Positions 1-7,437 of a stretch of 40,881 nucleotides of DNA are shown piece by piece (within the stretch, counting starts at the first letter, position 1; each line of letters opens with the position of its first letter). The stretch comes from CAZCWX01 sp964502465. GTDB lineage: Bacteria > Desulfobacterota > Binatia > Bin18. Location of the stretch: the NCBI GenBank assembly GCA_964502465.1, contig CAZCWX010000567.1, positions 1-40,881 of the forward strand, written 5' to 3'. The notes beneath the pieces are model-generated. The model saw only the letters and a program-made list of their open reading frames with translations, had not been told where the DNA came from and did no database searches. The position numbers were made by a program, and so were the translations under genes.

Positions 1-70
1 AGGCTGGGGAAGTCACCGAACGTTCCCACGTCGTGGTCGATTGGAACGGGTCAACCTTAACCTTCACTCC

Positions 71-1591
71 TTATCCCGCTGCAGAGGCGGCGTGACCGAA
101 CCCTGCCGCTTGTGCCTCCACAAGCGGCGGGGTCAGCGTACGAGGGATATAGCGACTATACAAGGCATAGCGCTTGAGGACAGCGTTGACATACTGCACA
201 GCGTGCCGGCCTTGAGCAAAGCCGTAGAGCGTTCGTTGCCGATAGCGTGGGTCTTCCAACAAGGGGAGCACTTCCTCCATCGATTCAGCCCAACAGTGGG
301 GATCATAGCCTAAAGCAAGCGCCAGACGCTGGGCGTCCTCAACATGCCCAGGTCCAATGACGTAACTGGCCAAGATCAACGCCAGCCGATCTCGTAACCG
401 CCCATACGGGAATTGCCGACTGAGCGTTTGTAAATATTTCACTCCTGCCTCAATGTTCCTGGGCGGTGCTGTATAGTCTCTCATGCCGATTTCTTGTGCG
501 GCAATCGGCGTGATTTGCATCAGCCCATACGCCCCTCTTTCACTGACTCGCTTCGGATCAAAACGGGACTCTTCAAAAATCAGCGCCGCTACCAACCGCC
601 AGTCAAAGCCGGCTTTCTCAGCATGACGGACGATCAGGTGATCATAGCGAGACAACCGCTTGGTCAGCAAAGTGCTTTCCCGGGCGTTTTCGGGCGTACG
701 CAAGTGCCGTGCGTCAACAAAATATTTCTCAAAGAGGATTTTTCTCAACCCAGAACGGCTCACTGTTTTCAGATAGCGGTTCATGGATTCTAGCAGCTCA
801 TTTTGACCTGGCCGCACGGCCCACACCATACGCACCGGGGTAGTGACGTGGAGAGCGGTTCGCAGTCTCTCTGGATAGACGGCGTGAACGATCCGGGCAA
901 GGGGAGACACGAGTAGCGCACCTGCGGCTTCGTTCTGCAGCACGGCATGAATCGCCTCCCCAAAAGGATTATCACTTTCAGTGCCTTTCAATATCGGAGG
1001 AACTGGGAGAGTACTGGGGGAAGGCAGGATCTGCGAGGCGTAGGGCGAATCGGGTTGCACGATCAAGTGCTTCCCGGAAAGGGTAAGCACGTCAGCGAAA
1101 GTCCTCTGTGCTTCTTTGAGGGTGAGGATCGCGGCGGTCGTCTCAAGATACGGCACAGACACAAGCAGCGGCTCCAGGTCGCTTTCGTTCGCCGTCGCGA
1201 GCCCCGCAATCACGTCGCCTTTTCCTTCTCTGAGCCACGTGGTGAGCGCAACGCCTGGCGGGGGAGTACGGATTTCCAGCTCGACGCCAAGTTCTTTTGC
1301 AAATTCTCGGGCGAGATCGTACTCGAAGCCCATCTGTGCGCCACGGTACAGGAAGTACGAGGCAGCGCTGTGATGCATCAGGAACGTAATGGTCCCTCGC
1401 CGCTGCACGTCGGCCACACTCAGTTCAGTGTCGGCTATGCTCGGTTCTGGCCCGGTTATCGGTTGATATAATTCTCCTTGTGGAGCCTCTACAAGGAGTG
1501 ATGTCACAGGGGGTCGAGGTTGTATCATACCGCTCCACACACTTGCCACCACCAGACAGACGACCCCGAAACGCAGGTGGACGGTAGTCAT
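71..1591 (-). CDS. mltF: MltF-like membrane-bound lytic transglycosylase with solute-binding domain
   Basis: This 506-residue protein has two domains. Residues about 60-290 form a periplasmic solute-binding-protein (SBP_bac_3) fold, and residues about 315-480 form a lytic transglycosylase SLT domain. The SLT core shows the expected ES motif with Glu341 as the catalytic acid, followed by GAYGLMQITP. A hydrophobic N-terminus (residues 7-22) is a signal peptide or anchor. MltF enzymes cut the MurNAc-GlcNAc bond of peptidoglycan to give 1,6-anhydro products, and the first domain regulates them. I chose the ATG at 1591 because a GGGAG Shine-Dalgarno lies just upstream; the longer reading starts at a TTG. 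The gene is transcribed divergently from a TetR-family regulator 84 bp away. The domain order is certain; the exact physiological role is inferred from the family. Confidence 0.88.
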   Translation of the reverse strand: MTTVHLRFGVVCLVVASVWSGMIQPRPPVTSLLVEAPQGELYQPITGPEPSIADTELSVADVQRRGTITFLMHHSAASYFLYRGAQMGFEYDLAREFAKELGVELEIRTPPPGVALTTWLREGKGDVIAGLATANESDLEPLLVSVPYLETTAAILTLKEAQRTFADVLTLSGKHLIVQPDSPYASQILPSPSTLPVPPILKGTESDNPFGEAIHAVLQNEAAGALLVSPLARIVHAVYPERLRTALHVTTPVRMVWAVRPGQNELLESMNRYLKTVSRSGLRKILFEKYFVDARHLRTPENARESTLLTKRLSRYDHLIVRHAEKAGFDWRLVAALIFEESRFDPKRVSERGAYGLMQITPIAAQEIGMRDYTAPPRNIEAGVKYLQTLSRQFPYGRLRDRLALILASYVIGPGHVEDAQRLALALGYDPHCWAESMEEVLPLLEDPRYRQRTLYGFAQGRHAVQYVNAVLKRYALYSRYIPRTLTPPLVEAQAAGFGHAASAAG

Positions 1592-1674
1592 GGGGGCTCC
1601 CAATACCCCACACGTTCATGCTTGACAAGCCCCTGCACGTTGACAGAGGAAATTTTTCCTCTTACCGTGCTGAC

Positions 1675-2355
1675 ATGAGAACACGCGAAAAAATTCTCGA
1701 AACTGCAGCACGACTCTTTTCCACCCGTGGCTATGCTGCGACCTCGCTTGCGCAAGTGGCCCGCGCGGCGCAAGTGAGTAAAGCGCTCGTTCTCTGGTAC
1801 TTCAACAGGAAAGAACTTTTATTTCATGCTGCCTTGCAGCATTTTCTTACACCCTATGAGATCGATGCCCAAGCGCTTCTGGGTCTGGACGAGCATGCGC
1901 AAGTCGAAAAACTTATTGACGACTACTACGACTTCATCGTCGAGCATCTGTCCTCAGTAAAGTTCGTTCTTGGGCAGGTCGTACGCAATGACGAGAACTC
2001 CAAAGAGGTGGTTGCACACGTGAGTGAATTGTACCGGATGTACTGCGGACTGCTCACCTCTATTCTCGAGCGAGGGCGTGAGCGACACATCTTTCCTCCG
2101 CAGGTCAAACCCGCCCAGGACGCAACACTGCTCATGGCAACGTTGAACGGACTGTTATTACAAAGCTTAGTCGAGCACGAGGATGGTGTGGCTCTGCGCG
2201 ACCTCCGCGTCTATTTTAAGCAAACTGTGCGTGCACGACTCTGTTGCTCCTCACACTATGACAATACCTCGCTGGCTCTGAGCTCAGACCCACCACGGCG
2301 TGAGACTTCCAGCCCAACCGGCGTACGTCCAAGGCATCTACCAGAAACTCTCTGA
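1675..2355 (+). CDS. TetR/AcrR family transcriptional regulator
   Basis: This 226-residue protein has a typical TetR N-terminal DNA-binding domain: a helix-turn-helix at residues about 6-50 with the signature of ATSLAQVARAAQVSKALVLWYF followed by the conserved K-E-L-L segment. The remainder is a variable helical ligand-binding domain. The ATG at 1675 is preferred because the family nearly always starts a few residues before the REKILETAARLF helix; an in-frame ATG at 1618 would add 19 atypical residues. Two TTGACA hexamers lie upstream (1622-1627 and 1640-1645); the second could serve as a -35 box for this gene. TetR proteins usually repress themselves and a divergent gene, which here is the mltF-like gene, but I could not find a convincing palindromic operator in the 84-bp spacer. 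Confidence 0.9.
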   Translation: MRTREKILETAARLFSTRGYAATSLAQVARAAQVSKALVLWYFNRKELLFHAALQHFLTPYEIDAQALLGLDEHAQVEKLIDDYYDFIVEHLSSVKFVLGQVVRNDENSKEVVAHVSELYRMYCGLLTSILERGRERHIFPPQVKPAQDATLLMATLNGLLLQSLVEHEDGVALRDLRVYFKQTVRARLCCSSHYDNTSLALSSDPPRRETSSPTGVRPRHLPETL

Positions 2356-2507
2356 CACGAGCGTCCCTGCTGCTCTCAGCTATTCTCACTTTTCTGTGTA
2401 GCCTGCCATGGTATAAGCAGCGCATCAATTCAGGGCGCGCGGCTTACTTTCTTTCTCTTCTTGTGCTACAACTCCTTTTGCATCTTCACTCCGACAAAGG
2501 AGGTCGT

Positions 2508-2720
2508 ATGGTTGAGAAAACCATCGAACTGACAGGTTCTTCGGCCACCAGCATCGAAGAGGCGGTCTCACTAGCTGTGGCGCGTGCGGCAGTGACGATC
2601 AGCGGGATCTACCAGGTGAACCTCACCGATATCTCAGCAATCGTTGAGGATGGCCGTGTCGCTCGTTGGAAAGTCAAGATTAAAGCCACCTTCCCAGTCA
2701 AGGACCGCGTACATGAGTGA
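2508..2720 (+). CDS. Dodecin family flavin-binding protein
   Basis: This 70-residue protein matches the dodecin family in length and pattern: E-K-T-I-E-L-T-G-S-S near the start, S-I-E-E-A-V in the helix, then the three-stranded sheet containing A-R-W-K-V-K-I-K-A-T-F. Dodecins form hollow dodecamers that bind flavins or CoA and are thought to buffer or store cofactors. A strong Shine-Dalgarno (AAAGGAGG) ends a few bases before the ATG at 2508, which rules out the longer in-frame start at 2463. The stop at 2720 is 5 bp before the ATG of the following MBL-fold hydrolase, so the two genes are probably co-transcribed. Confidence 0.93.
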   Translation: MVEKTIELTGSSATSIEEAVSLAVARAAVTISGIYQVNLTDISAIVEDGRVARWKVKIKATFPVKDRVHE

Positions 2721-2725
2721 TATCT

Positions 2726-3706
2726 ATGGATGCCAAAATTCGTGAGGTCGCCCCGGGTATTTACCAGATCTATCTCCCTCTTCCTACACGGCCGAGCATT
2801 GTGAACGTCTACCTGGTGCGGGGTGGAGACGAATGGGCATTGATCGATACTGGCATGCATAGCGAGGATAGTATTGCCACGTTCAAGGAAGCCTTACAGG
2901 AAGTCGGGTGCTCCTTCTCTGCGATCCGCAAGCTGGTGTGTACCCATCACCATCCGGACCACTTCGGTACTTCACGCACCTATAAAGACCTGACTGGCGC
3001 CGAGGTCTATCTGCATCCGCTCGAACTCCCGCGGATTGAGCGCATGCAGTCTTCGACTCCCTCGCCCGAAGCCTTCGCATTTTTTCGTGCGCATGGCGTG
3101 CCGATGCCTGACTCGCCAGACGGGCCCCCAACACCGGGGCGCTATTTCGGGACACTTTATGCCCCGGTCATGCCTGATCATCTCCTCAACGATGGAGACA
3201 CGGTCCAGATTGGTAACCGCGAGCTTGTGGTGGTATGGACTCCCGGGCATACTCCCGGACACTGTTGTTTTTACTTTCCTGACGACAAAGTGCTGATCGT
3301 GGGAGATCATCTCTTGCCCAAAATTACTCCACATGTTGGGGTCTTCTACACGGGACCGGACAACCCGCTGCAGGATTTCATTCACTCCCAACAGAAAGTC
3401 CAGCACTTCGATGTGGAATTGGTGTTGCCAGCGCATGGGGCGGTTTTCAAAGACCATCGTTACCGCGCTCAGCAGATCATTCAGCACCACAAATTCCGTC
3501 TGCAGGAAATCCACGATACGATTACCGGACAAGCACGGACCGCTTACGACATTGCCATGGAGGTCTTTGATCTTGGGACAGAGCGTCCAATCTTTCACCT
3601 GCTTGCAGCGACTTTTGAAACCCTGGCTCATCTTCACCTCTTGATGTACGACGGGCAGGTGCGGAGACTTGAGGAAGACAGCAACATAAAGTTTATTGCG
3701 CAGTAG
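2726..3706 (+). CDS. MBL-fold metallo-hydrolase
   Basis: This 326-residue protein is a metallo-beta-lactamase-fold hydrolase. It shows the zinc-binding HxHxDH motif (His74, His76, Asp78, His79), later GHTPGH, and VLIVGDHLLP with the bridging aspartate. The C-terminal about 80 residues are helical, as in LACTB2-like and hydroxyacyl-glutathione-hydrolase-like members that carry a winged-helix tail. Likely substrates are thioesters or other esters, but family membership alone does not decide this. Translation could begin at the GTG at 2717, overlapping the dodecin stop, or at the ATG at 2726; I chose the ATG. The gene follows dodecin directly, suggesting a small operon. Confidence 0.88.
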   Translation: MDAKIREVAPGIYQIYLPLPTRPSIVNVYLVRGGDEWALIDTGMHSEDSIATFKEALQEVGCSFSAIRKLVCTHHHPDHFGTSRTYKDLTGAEVYLHPLELPRIERMQSSTPSPEAFAFFRAHGVPMPDSPDGPPTPGRYFGTLYAPVMPDHLLNDGDTVQIGNRELVVVWTPGHTPGHCCFYFPDDKVLIVGDHLLPKITPHVGVFYTGPDNPLQDFIHSQQKVQHFDVELVLPAHGAVFKDHRYRAQQIIQHHKFRLQEIHDTITGQARTAYDIAMEVFDLGTERPIFHLLAATFETLAHLHLLMYDGQVRRLEEDSNIKFIAQ

Positions 3707-3872
3707 CTTTGAGTTCGCTGCGAAACCAGCCTATAGCTTTGTCTCATTTGTCTATAACGGCAACCCAGAGACAGGATATAACGGTTTCTGGCTCTGTCAC
3801 CGGATGACTAGGTTGTGTGAGAGGGAAGGACGAATTGGCTCGAAGATCCGAACTGCGTCAATAATTTCCCCC

Positions 3873-4619
3873 ATGCAGTATACCATCGTTGACATTGAGA
3901 CCCGCATCGACAAAACGCTTGTGCAGGCAATTTACTTTCCTCACGAGGAGATCTCCGAAGAAAACGCCTATCTGCAGGTTCGTCAGCGCCTGCAGGAGGA
4001 ACAAGGAAACGACTTCTTTCCTCTCTCTTTGCACACCCCAATTTCGATCGCTGTGGGACAGGTCAACGAAGAACGGGTACTGACTGCGGTCGAGACAATC
4101 AACGAAAATACCTACAGTGAGGAAGCAATTGTTCGCACCTTCTGGCAGCGGCTAGAACGCTTCCACGGTACGCTGATCACTTTCAACGGGCGGAATTTTG
4201 ACCTGCCAGTGCTTGAATTACAGGCACTCAAGTATGGCTGTCAGGCCCCCCGCTATTTTGCTGGCAAGTCGCGCTACCGTTACTCGGAAGAGGGACATTA
4301 TGATCTCTACGATTTTCTCACCAATTATGGTGTGCATAGACTGCGCGGAGGATTTCACATCCTCGCCAAATTAATTGGCTTACCGGGGAAGACGGCAATC
4401 GACGGGTCAAAGGTTCAGCAGCTCTGGGAAGCAGGACACCTGCAAGCTATCGCTCGCTACTGCCGCCATGACGTTATACAGACGTATTTCTTGTTCCTGC
4501 GCGTTGAGTTGTTGCGTGGCCGATTCACCGTCGAGCAGTATGAACACGCACTGTCGCAGACTACAAGATTTCGGGAAGAGATTGAAAAAAGCGTGAAAGC
4601 TGAAGACAAAGACGGCTAG
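3873..4619 (+). CDS. Predicted 3'-5' exonuclease related to the PolB exonuclease domain
   Basis: This 248-residue protein carries the DEDDy exonuclease motifs: Exo I as D-I-E-T near residue 7, Exo II as TFNGRNFDLPVL in the middle, and Exo III as YCRHDVIQTY near the C-terminus. The arrangement matches the stand-alone family described as related to the exonuclease domain of DNA polymerase B (Pfam DNA_pol_B_exo2). It should remove nucleotides from 3' ends using two metal ions; the in-vivo role of the family is not known to me. I chose the ATG at 3873, just before the conserved YTIVDIET segment. The frame is open 59 codons further upstream, but that extension shows no domain. The gene ends 11 bp before a long palindrome. 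Confidence 0.85.
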   Translation: MQYTIVDIETRIDKTLVQAIYFPHEEISEENAYLQVRQRLQEEQGNDFFPLSLHTPISIAVGQVNEERVLTAVETINENTYSEEAIVRTFWQRLERFHGTLITFNGRNFDLPVLELQALKYGCQAPRYFAGKSRYRYSEEGHYDLYDFLTNYGVHRLRGGFHILAKLIGLPGKTAIDGSKVQQLWEAGHLQAIARYCRHDVIQTYFLFLRVELLRGRFTVEQYEHALSQTTRFREEIEKSVKAEDKDG

Positions 4620-4630
4620 CAGTTCACTGG

Positions 4631-4699
4631 GTCCATTGAGTCTCTAGCGTCTGTTGAGGTGAGACAATCTCATCAGCAGACTGAATAGACTCAACGGAC
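4631..4699. repeat. 69-bp imperfect palindrome between convergent genes
   Basis: The two arms, 4631-4664 and 4668-4699, are near-complementary over about 32 bp. The outer segment GTCCATTGAGTCT pairs with AGACTCAACGGAC, and the inner TGAGA pairs with TCTCA. Most mismatches would be wobble pairs on one strand. It lies between the end of the exonuclease gene (4619) and the end of the convergent small gene (4726). It could be a bidirectional terminator (no clear T-run) or a REP/MITE-type element. Confidence 0.6.
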
Positions 4700-4725
4700 T
4701 CAATGAGCCCGATTGACGCTTATGA

Positions 4726-5181
4726 TTACGCGGCTTGCATGCGTCGGGAATGGGAGGGACGACCTGCCGATAGGGCATGGCGTCTGCCACTGACTCGGCG
4801 AAATGGCGAATGGGAACCTGTAGGGTCTTGCTGTTGTCGCTGTGCCAGTAACGTTCCTTTCCAGCGTTTGAGCCCACTGCGCAGATAGTCCGGCTCAATA
4901 TCAAGAGCGGTACAGATGTTTTCAAATGAGAACGCCCAGGCGGTATCATGGGAGTTGATCCATTCCTCCGTCTCTTTCAGCAGCCGACGCTGCCGCCGAG
5001 TCGCACCAGCAACAGATTTTTGAAAGGTTGCCACGGCATCTTCCATCACCGCGAGCATCAATCTCTTTTCAGGCTGAGACGAGTGTTCGGCCTTGATCCG
5101 ATCGAAGAATTGTGAAGGGACAATCAAGTCCGCTTCTAGCGTTGCCGAGGCGTGCTCTTCCACCAAAGATTGATTCGACAT
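4726..5181 (-). CDS. Conserved small protein of unknown function
   Basis: This 151-residue protein has a recognisable central block: R-R-L-L-K-E-T-E-E-W-I-N-S followed by W-A-F-S-F-E-N-I-C-T-A-L-D-I-E-P-D-Y-L-R-S-G-L-K-R-W. I recall this arrangement, an E-W-I segment then FSFEN-C-L-PDYLR-GL-W, in many hypothetical proteins of deltaproteobacteria-like genomes, with no known function. The C-terminal 30 residues are basic and low-complexity and may be a lineage-specific extension. A GAGAGGAG Shine-Dalgarno precedes the ATG. It is downstream of the trpB2-like gene on the same strand but separated by about 290 bp, so it probably has its own promoter. Confidence 0.75.
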   Translation of the reverse strand: MSNQSLVEEHASATLEADLIVPSQFFDRIKAEHSSQPEKRLMLAVMEDAVATFQKSVAGATRRQRRLLKETEEWINSHDTAWAFSFENICTALDIEPDYLRSGLKRWKGTLLAQRQQQDPTGSHSPFRRVSGRRHALSAGRPSHSRRMQAA

Positions 5182-5470
5182 TTTGGCTCCTCTCTTCTGA
5201 AGACAACGATCGCCTGTTCACAAGTGATCTTTAATAGAGACAGCAGAAAACGTGCCAAGAGGAAACAATAAAAAGTCGTGAAAATTTGTGGATTTTCTGA
5301 AATATTCGCTCTGCAAAACAAACAACGCTTCTTTTCGTGAGTTAAAAAAAGACAAATTGCGACCTTCGTTATGTATTAAAACAATACACACGAGAGACAT
5401 TCAAGAGACATGAAGGAGTCTAAGGGAAAGATTCTCGTCAATACACAAGAAGAAGGAACTGCCGTCAGCG
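5182..5470. promoter_or_regulatory. AT-rich spacer with TGTATT-N5-AATACA inverted repeat
   Basis: This gene-free 289-bp spacer is clearly more AT-rich than its neighbours. It contains a perfect inverted repeat with 6-bp arms (TGTATT at 5372-5377, AATACA at 5383-5388), a size and form typical of operators. It is the upstream region of the gene starting at 5181 on the minus strand, so it probably holds that gene's promoter. I see no coding evidence in it. Confidence 0.4.
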
Positions 5471-6835
5471 TTACACATTACTGACCCGAGGCAGTTGCGC
5501 CATTGCACAACGGAGTTCTTCTTCGGAGTACGCAATGTCTTGTATGTCTCCTGACAAGTAACGGTCGTATGCAGCCATATCAAAATGTCCATGGCCACTC
5601 AGACAGAAGGCAATCACCTTTTTTTCTCTGCTTTCCTTGCAGCGCAATGCTTCATCCACCGCTGCTTTAATCGCGTGGGCACACTCTGGTGCTGGAACGA
5701 TTCCTTCGGTCCGAGCAAAGGTAAGAGCCGCCGCAAAGATCTGTCTCTGCGAGTAAGCAACGGCATCGACGATACCTTCGTGAACGAGTTGACTCACCAA
5801 TGAGGAGTCCCCATGATAGCGCAATCCCCCTGCGTGAATGCCTGGCGGCACAAAATCATGCCCAAGCGTGTACATTTTGAGCAGTGGAGACAACCTGGCC
5901 ATGTCCCCAAAGTCATAAGCATAGGTCCCTTTGGTCAATGTCGGGCAAGCAGTGGGTTCAGCGGCAATAATACGCAGGTTTTCACCAGCAAGCTTACGTG
6001 GGACAAAAGGAAACGTGAACCCGCCGAAGTTGCTCCCTCCGCCACAGCAGGCAATGAGCACGTCTGGCCCCTCGCCGGCAAGCGCGAATTGTTTCAGTGT
6101 TTCTAACCCGATCACCGTCTGCTGCAAAAGCACATGATTAAGCACACTGCCAAGGGCATATTTCGTATCCGCTCGACCCGCCGCCTCTTCTGCTGCCTCA
6201 GAAATGGCTAACCCTAAGCTGCCAGGAGAGTCCGGTTGGTCAGCTAAGACTCTGCGACCAGACTCAGTCTCCGAACTCGGACTTGGAACGACTTGCGCTC
6301 CCCAGGTTTCCATGAGATGACGCCGGTACGGTTTCTGCTCATAACTCACCCGTACCATGTAGACTTTGACTTCGATATTGAAGAACGTCCCTGCCAAAGC
6401 CAGGGCTGAGCCCCATTGTCCTGCACCAGTCTCGGTCGTCAGCCGCCGAATCCCTGCTTGTTTGTTGTAGTATGCCTGTGCCACGGCAGTGTTGGGTTTG
6501 TGGCTCCCAGCCGGGCTGACACCTTCGTACTTGTAGTAAATATGCGCTGGTGTATCGAGCGCTTTTTCTAAGCGTCGCGCACGATAGAGTGGAGTCGGAC
6601 GCCATAAGCGATAGATTTCTCGCACTGGTTCTGGAATCTCAATTTCCGGTGTAGCCGAGACCTCTTGCTGAAGAATTTCGTCGCAGAAGAGTGGTGCCAG
6701 ATCCGCTGGACTCACTGGCTGATGCGTAACAGGGTGCAACGCTGGTGCCGGGGAATGAGGAAGAACTGGCACGATGTTAAACCAGGTTTTGGGGATTTCA
6801 GTCTCGTCTAGAAGAATCTTGCTTGAGTCTGCCAT
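5471..6835 (-). CDS. trpB2: TrpB2-type tryptophan synthase beta-like protein
   Basis: This 454-residue PLP enzyme belongs to the TrpB2 branch of the tryptophan synthase beta family. Visible features are the long N-terminal extension typical of TrpB2, the PLP-lysine segment GSHKPNTA (Lys113), the ETGAGQWG loop and the glycine-rich phosphate-binding CCGGGSNFGGF. TrpB2 condenses indole with serine (or phosphoserine) to tryptophan and often acts without TrpA, which is absent here. The start at 6835 (MADSS) was chosen because the upstream frame is not TrpB-like. No other trp genes are nearby, consistent with the stand-alone salvage role of the family. The gene is divergent from a small lipoprotein. 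Confidence 0.92.
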   Translation of the reverse strand: MADSSKILLDETEIPKTWFNIVPVLPHSPAPALHPVTHQPVSPADLAPLFCDEILQQEVSATPEIEIPEPVREIYRLWRPTPLYRARRLEKALDTPAHIYYKYEGVSPAGSHKPNTAVAQAYYNKQAGIRRLTTETGAGQWGSALALAGTFFNIEVKVYMVRVSYEQKPYRRHLMETWGAQVVPSPSSETESGRRVLADQPDSPGSLGLAISEAAEEAAGRADTKYALGSVLNHVLLQQTVIGLETLKQFALAGEGPDVLIACCGGGSNFGGFTFPFVPRKLAGENLRIIAAEPTACPTLTKGTYAYDFGDMARLSPLLKMYTLGHDFVPPGIHAGGLRYHGDSSLVSQLVHEGIVDAVAYSQRQIFAAALTFARTEGIVPAPECAHAIKAAVDEALRCKESREKKVIAFCLSGHGHFDMAAYDRYLSGDIQDIAYSEEELRCAMAQLPRVSNV

Positions 6836-6908
6836 AGCATTCTCACTCACACCGAAGGTCTTGTTGTCGGAAAGATGAGTCAAGCATGTCACACTTTTGT
6901 AAACTGTG

Positions 6909-6943
6909 CCACATGTGGTAGGGTGTGCGCCAATTGCCCTACC
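6909..6943. promoter_or_regulatory. CCACATGTGG palindrome and adjoining hairpin in a divergent spacer
   Basis: The spacer between trpB2 (start 6835, minus) and the lipoprotein (start 6966, plus) holds a perfect 10-bp palindrome CCACATGTGG at 6909-6918. It overlaps an inverted repeat GGTAGGG (6917-6923) / CCCTACC (6937-6943). The same CCACATGTGG core recurs at 23291-23300 in another divergent spacer. Operator function is inferred from position only. Confidence 0.35.
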
Positions 6944-6965
6944 CGGGGAAACAGTAGAGATAACG

Positions 6966-7319
6966 ATGAAACGACTCCTCACTGTTCTTCTGTTCAGCCT
7001 ATTCTTTGGCTTCGGTTGTGTGACACAGACAGAGAAATTGCCATACCGTCGTTACACTCCTCCACCTCAAGACGAAAGCATCCTAGAAGAGTTGCGACGT
7101 GAGTTTGGCTGGCAACCATCCACACATCATGACCCTTTCTACAACCGAGCTGCGCGAAGCGTAAAAAGAACCGTGTCAGGCTGGTTCACTCAGCAAGAAG
7201 ATCCTCAAGTGAGCCTGAAAGAAAAGCAAGAACAAACACGACGCCAGTTTGAACAGGAACAACAAGAGGCGTTTCGTCGTTTGCACGAAAGCCAGCAACA
7301 AGGAAGAACTGAATATTAA
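6966..7319 (+). CDS. Small lipoprotein of unknown function
   Basis: This 117-residue protein starts with a short basic segment (MKRLL), a hydrophobic stretch and a lipobox-like FGFGC ending at Cys18, so it is probably a lipoprotein. The mature part is hydrophilic. Residues about 80-115 are rich in Gln, Glu and Arg and likely form a coiled coil or extended helix. I do not recognise a family. The ATG at 6966 is chosen because it places the signal peptide at the N-terminus; an in-frame ATG at 6906 would bury it. No strong Shine-Dalgarno is visible. Confidence 0.65.
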   Translation: MKRLLTVLLFSLFFGFGCVTQTEKLPYRRYTPPPQDESILEELRREFGWQPSTHHDPFYNRAARSVKRTVSGWFTQQEDPQVSLKEKQEQTRRQFEQEQQEAFRRLHESQQQGRTEY

Positions 7320-7437
7320 GGAGAGAATTCAGTAGCCAGGAGTCAGAATACAGACCTGTTATTCCGCAATTAAGCAGGCACTCAGTCCTTAGCATTCATG
7401 ACTCATGACTCTCTATGACTTTTACAAGGAGGGAAGT

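Noticed and set aside
947..1471. 174-codon plus-strand frame inside mltF
   Set aside because: It is a shadow of the MltF-like gene, which has complete domains on the other strand.
2972..3637. 221-codon open frame on the minus strand
   Set aside because: It lies entirely antisense to the MBL-fold hydrolase, whose zinc motifs are intact. The frame has no recognisable domain and no Shine-Dalgarno.
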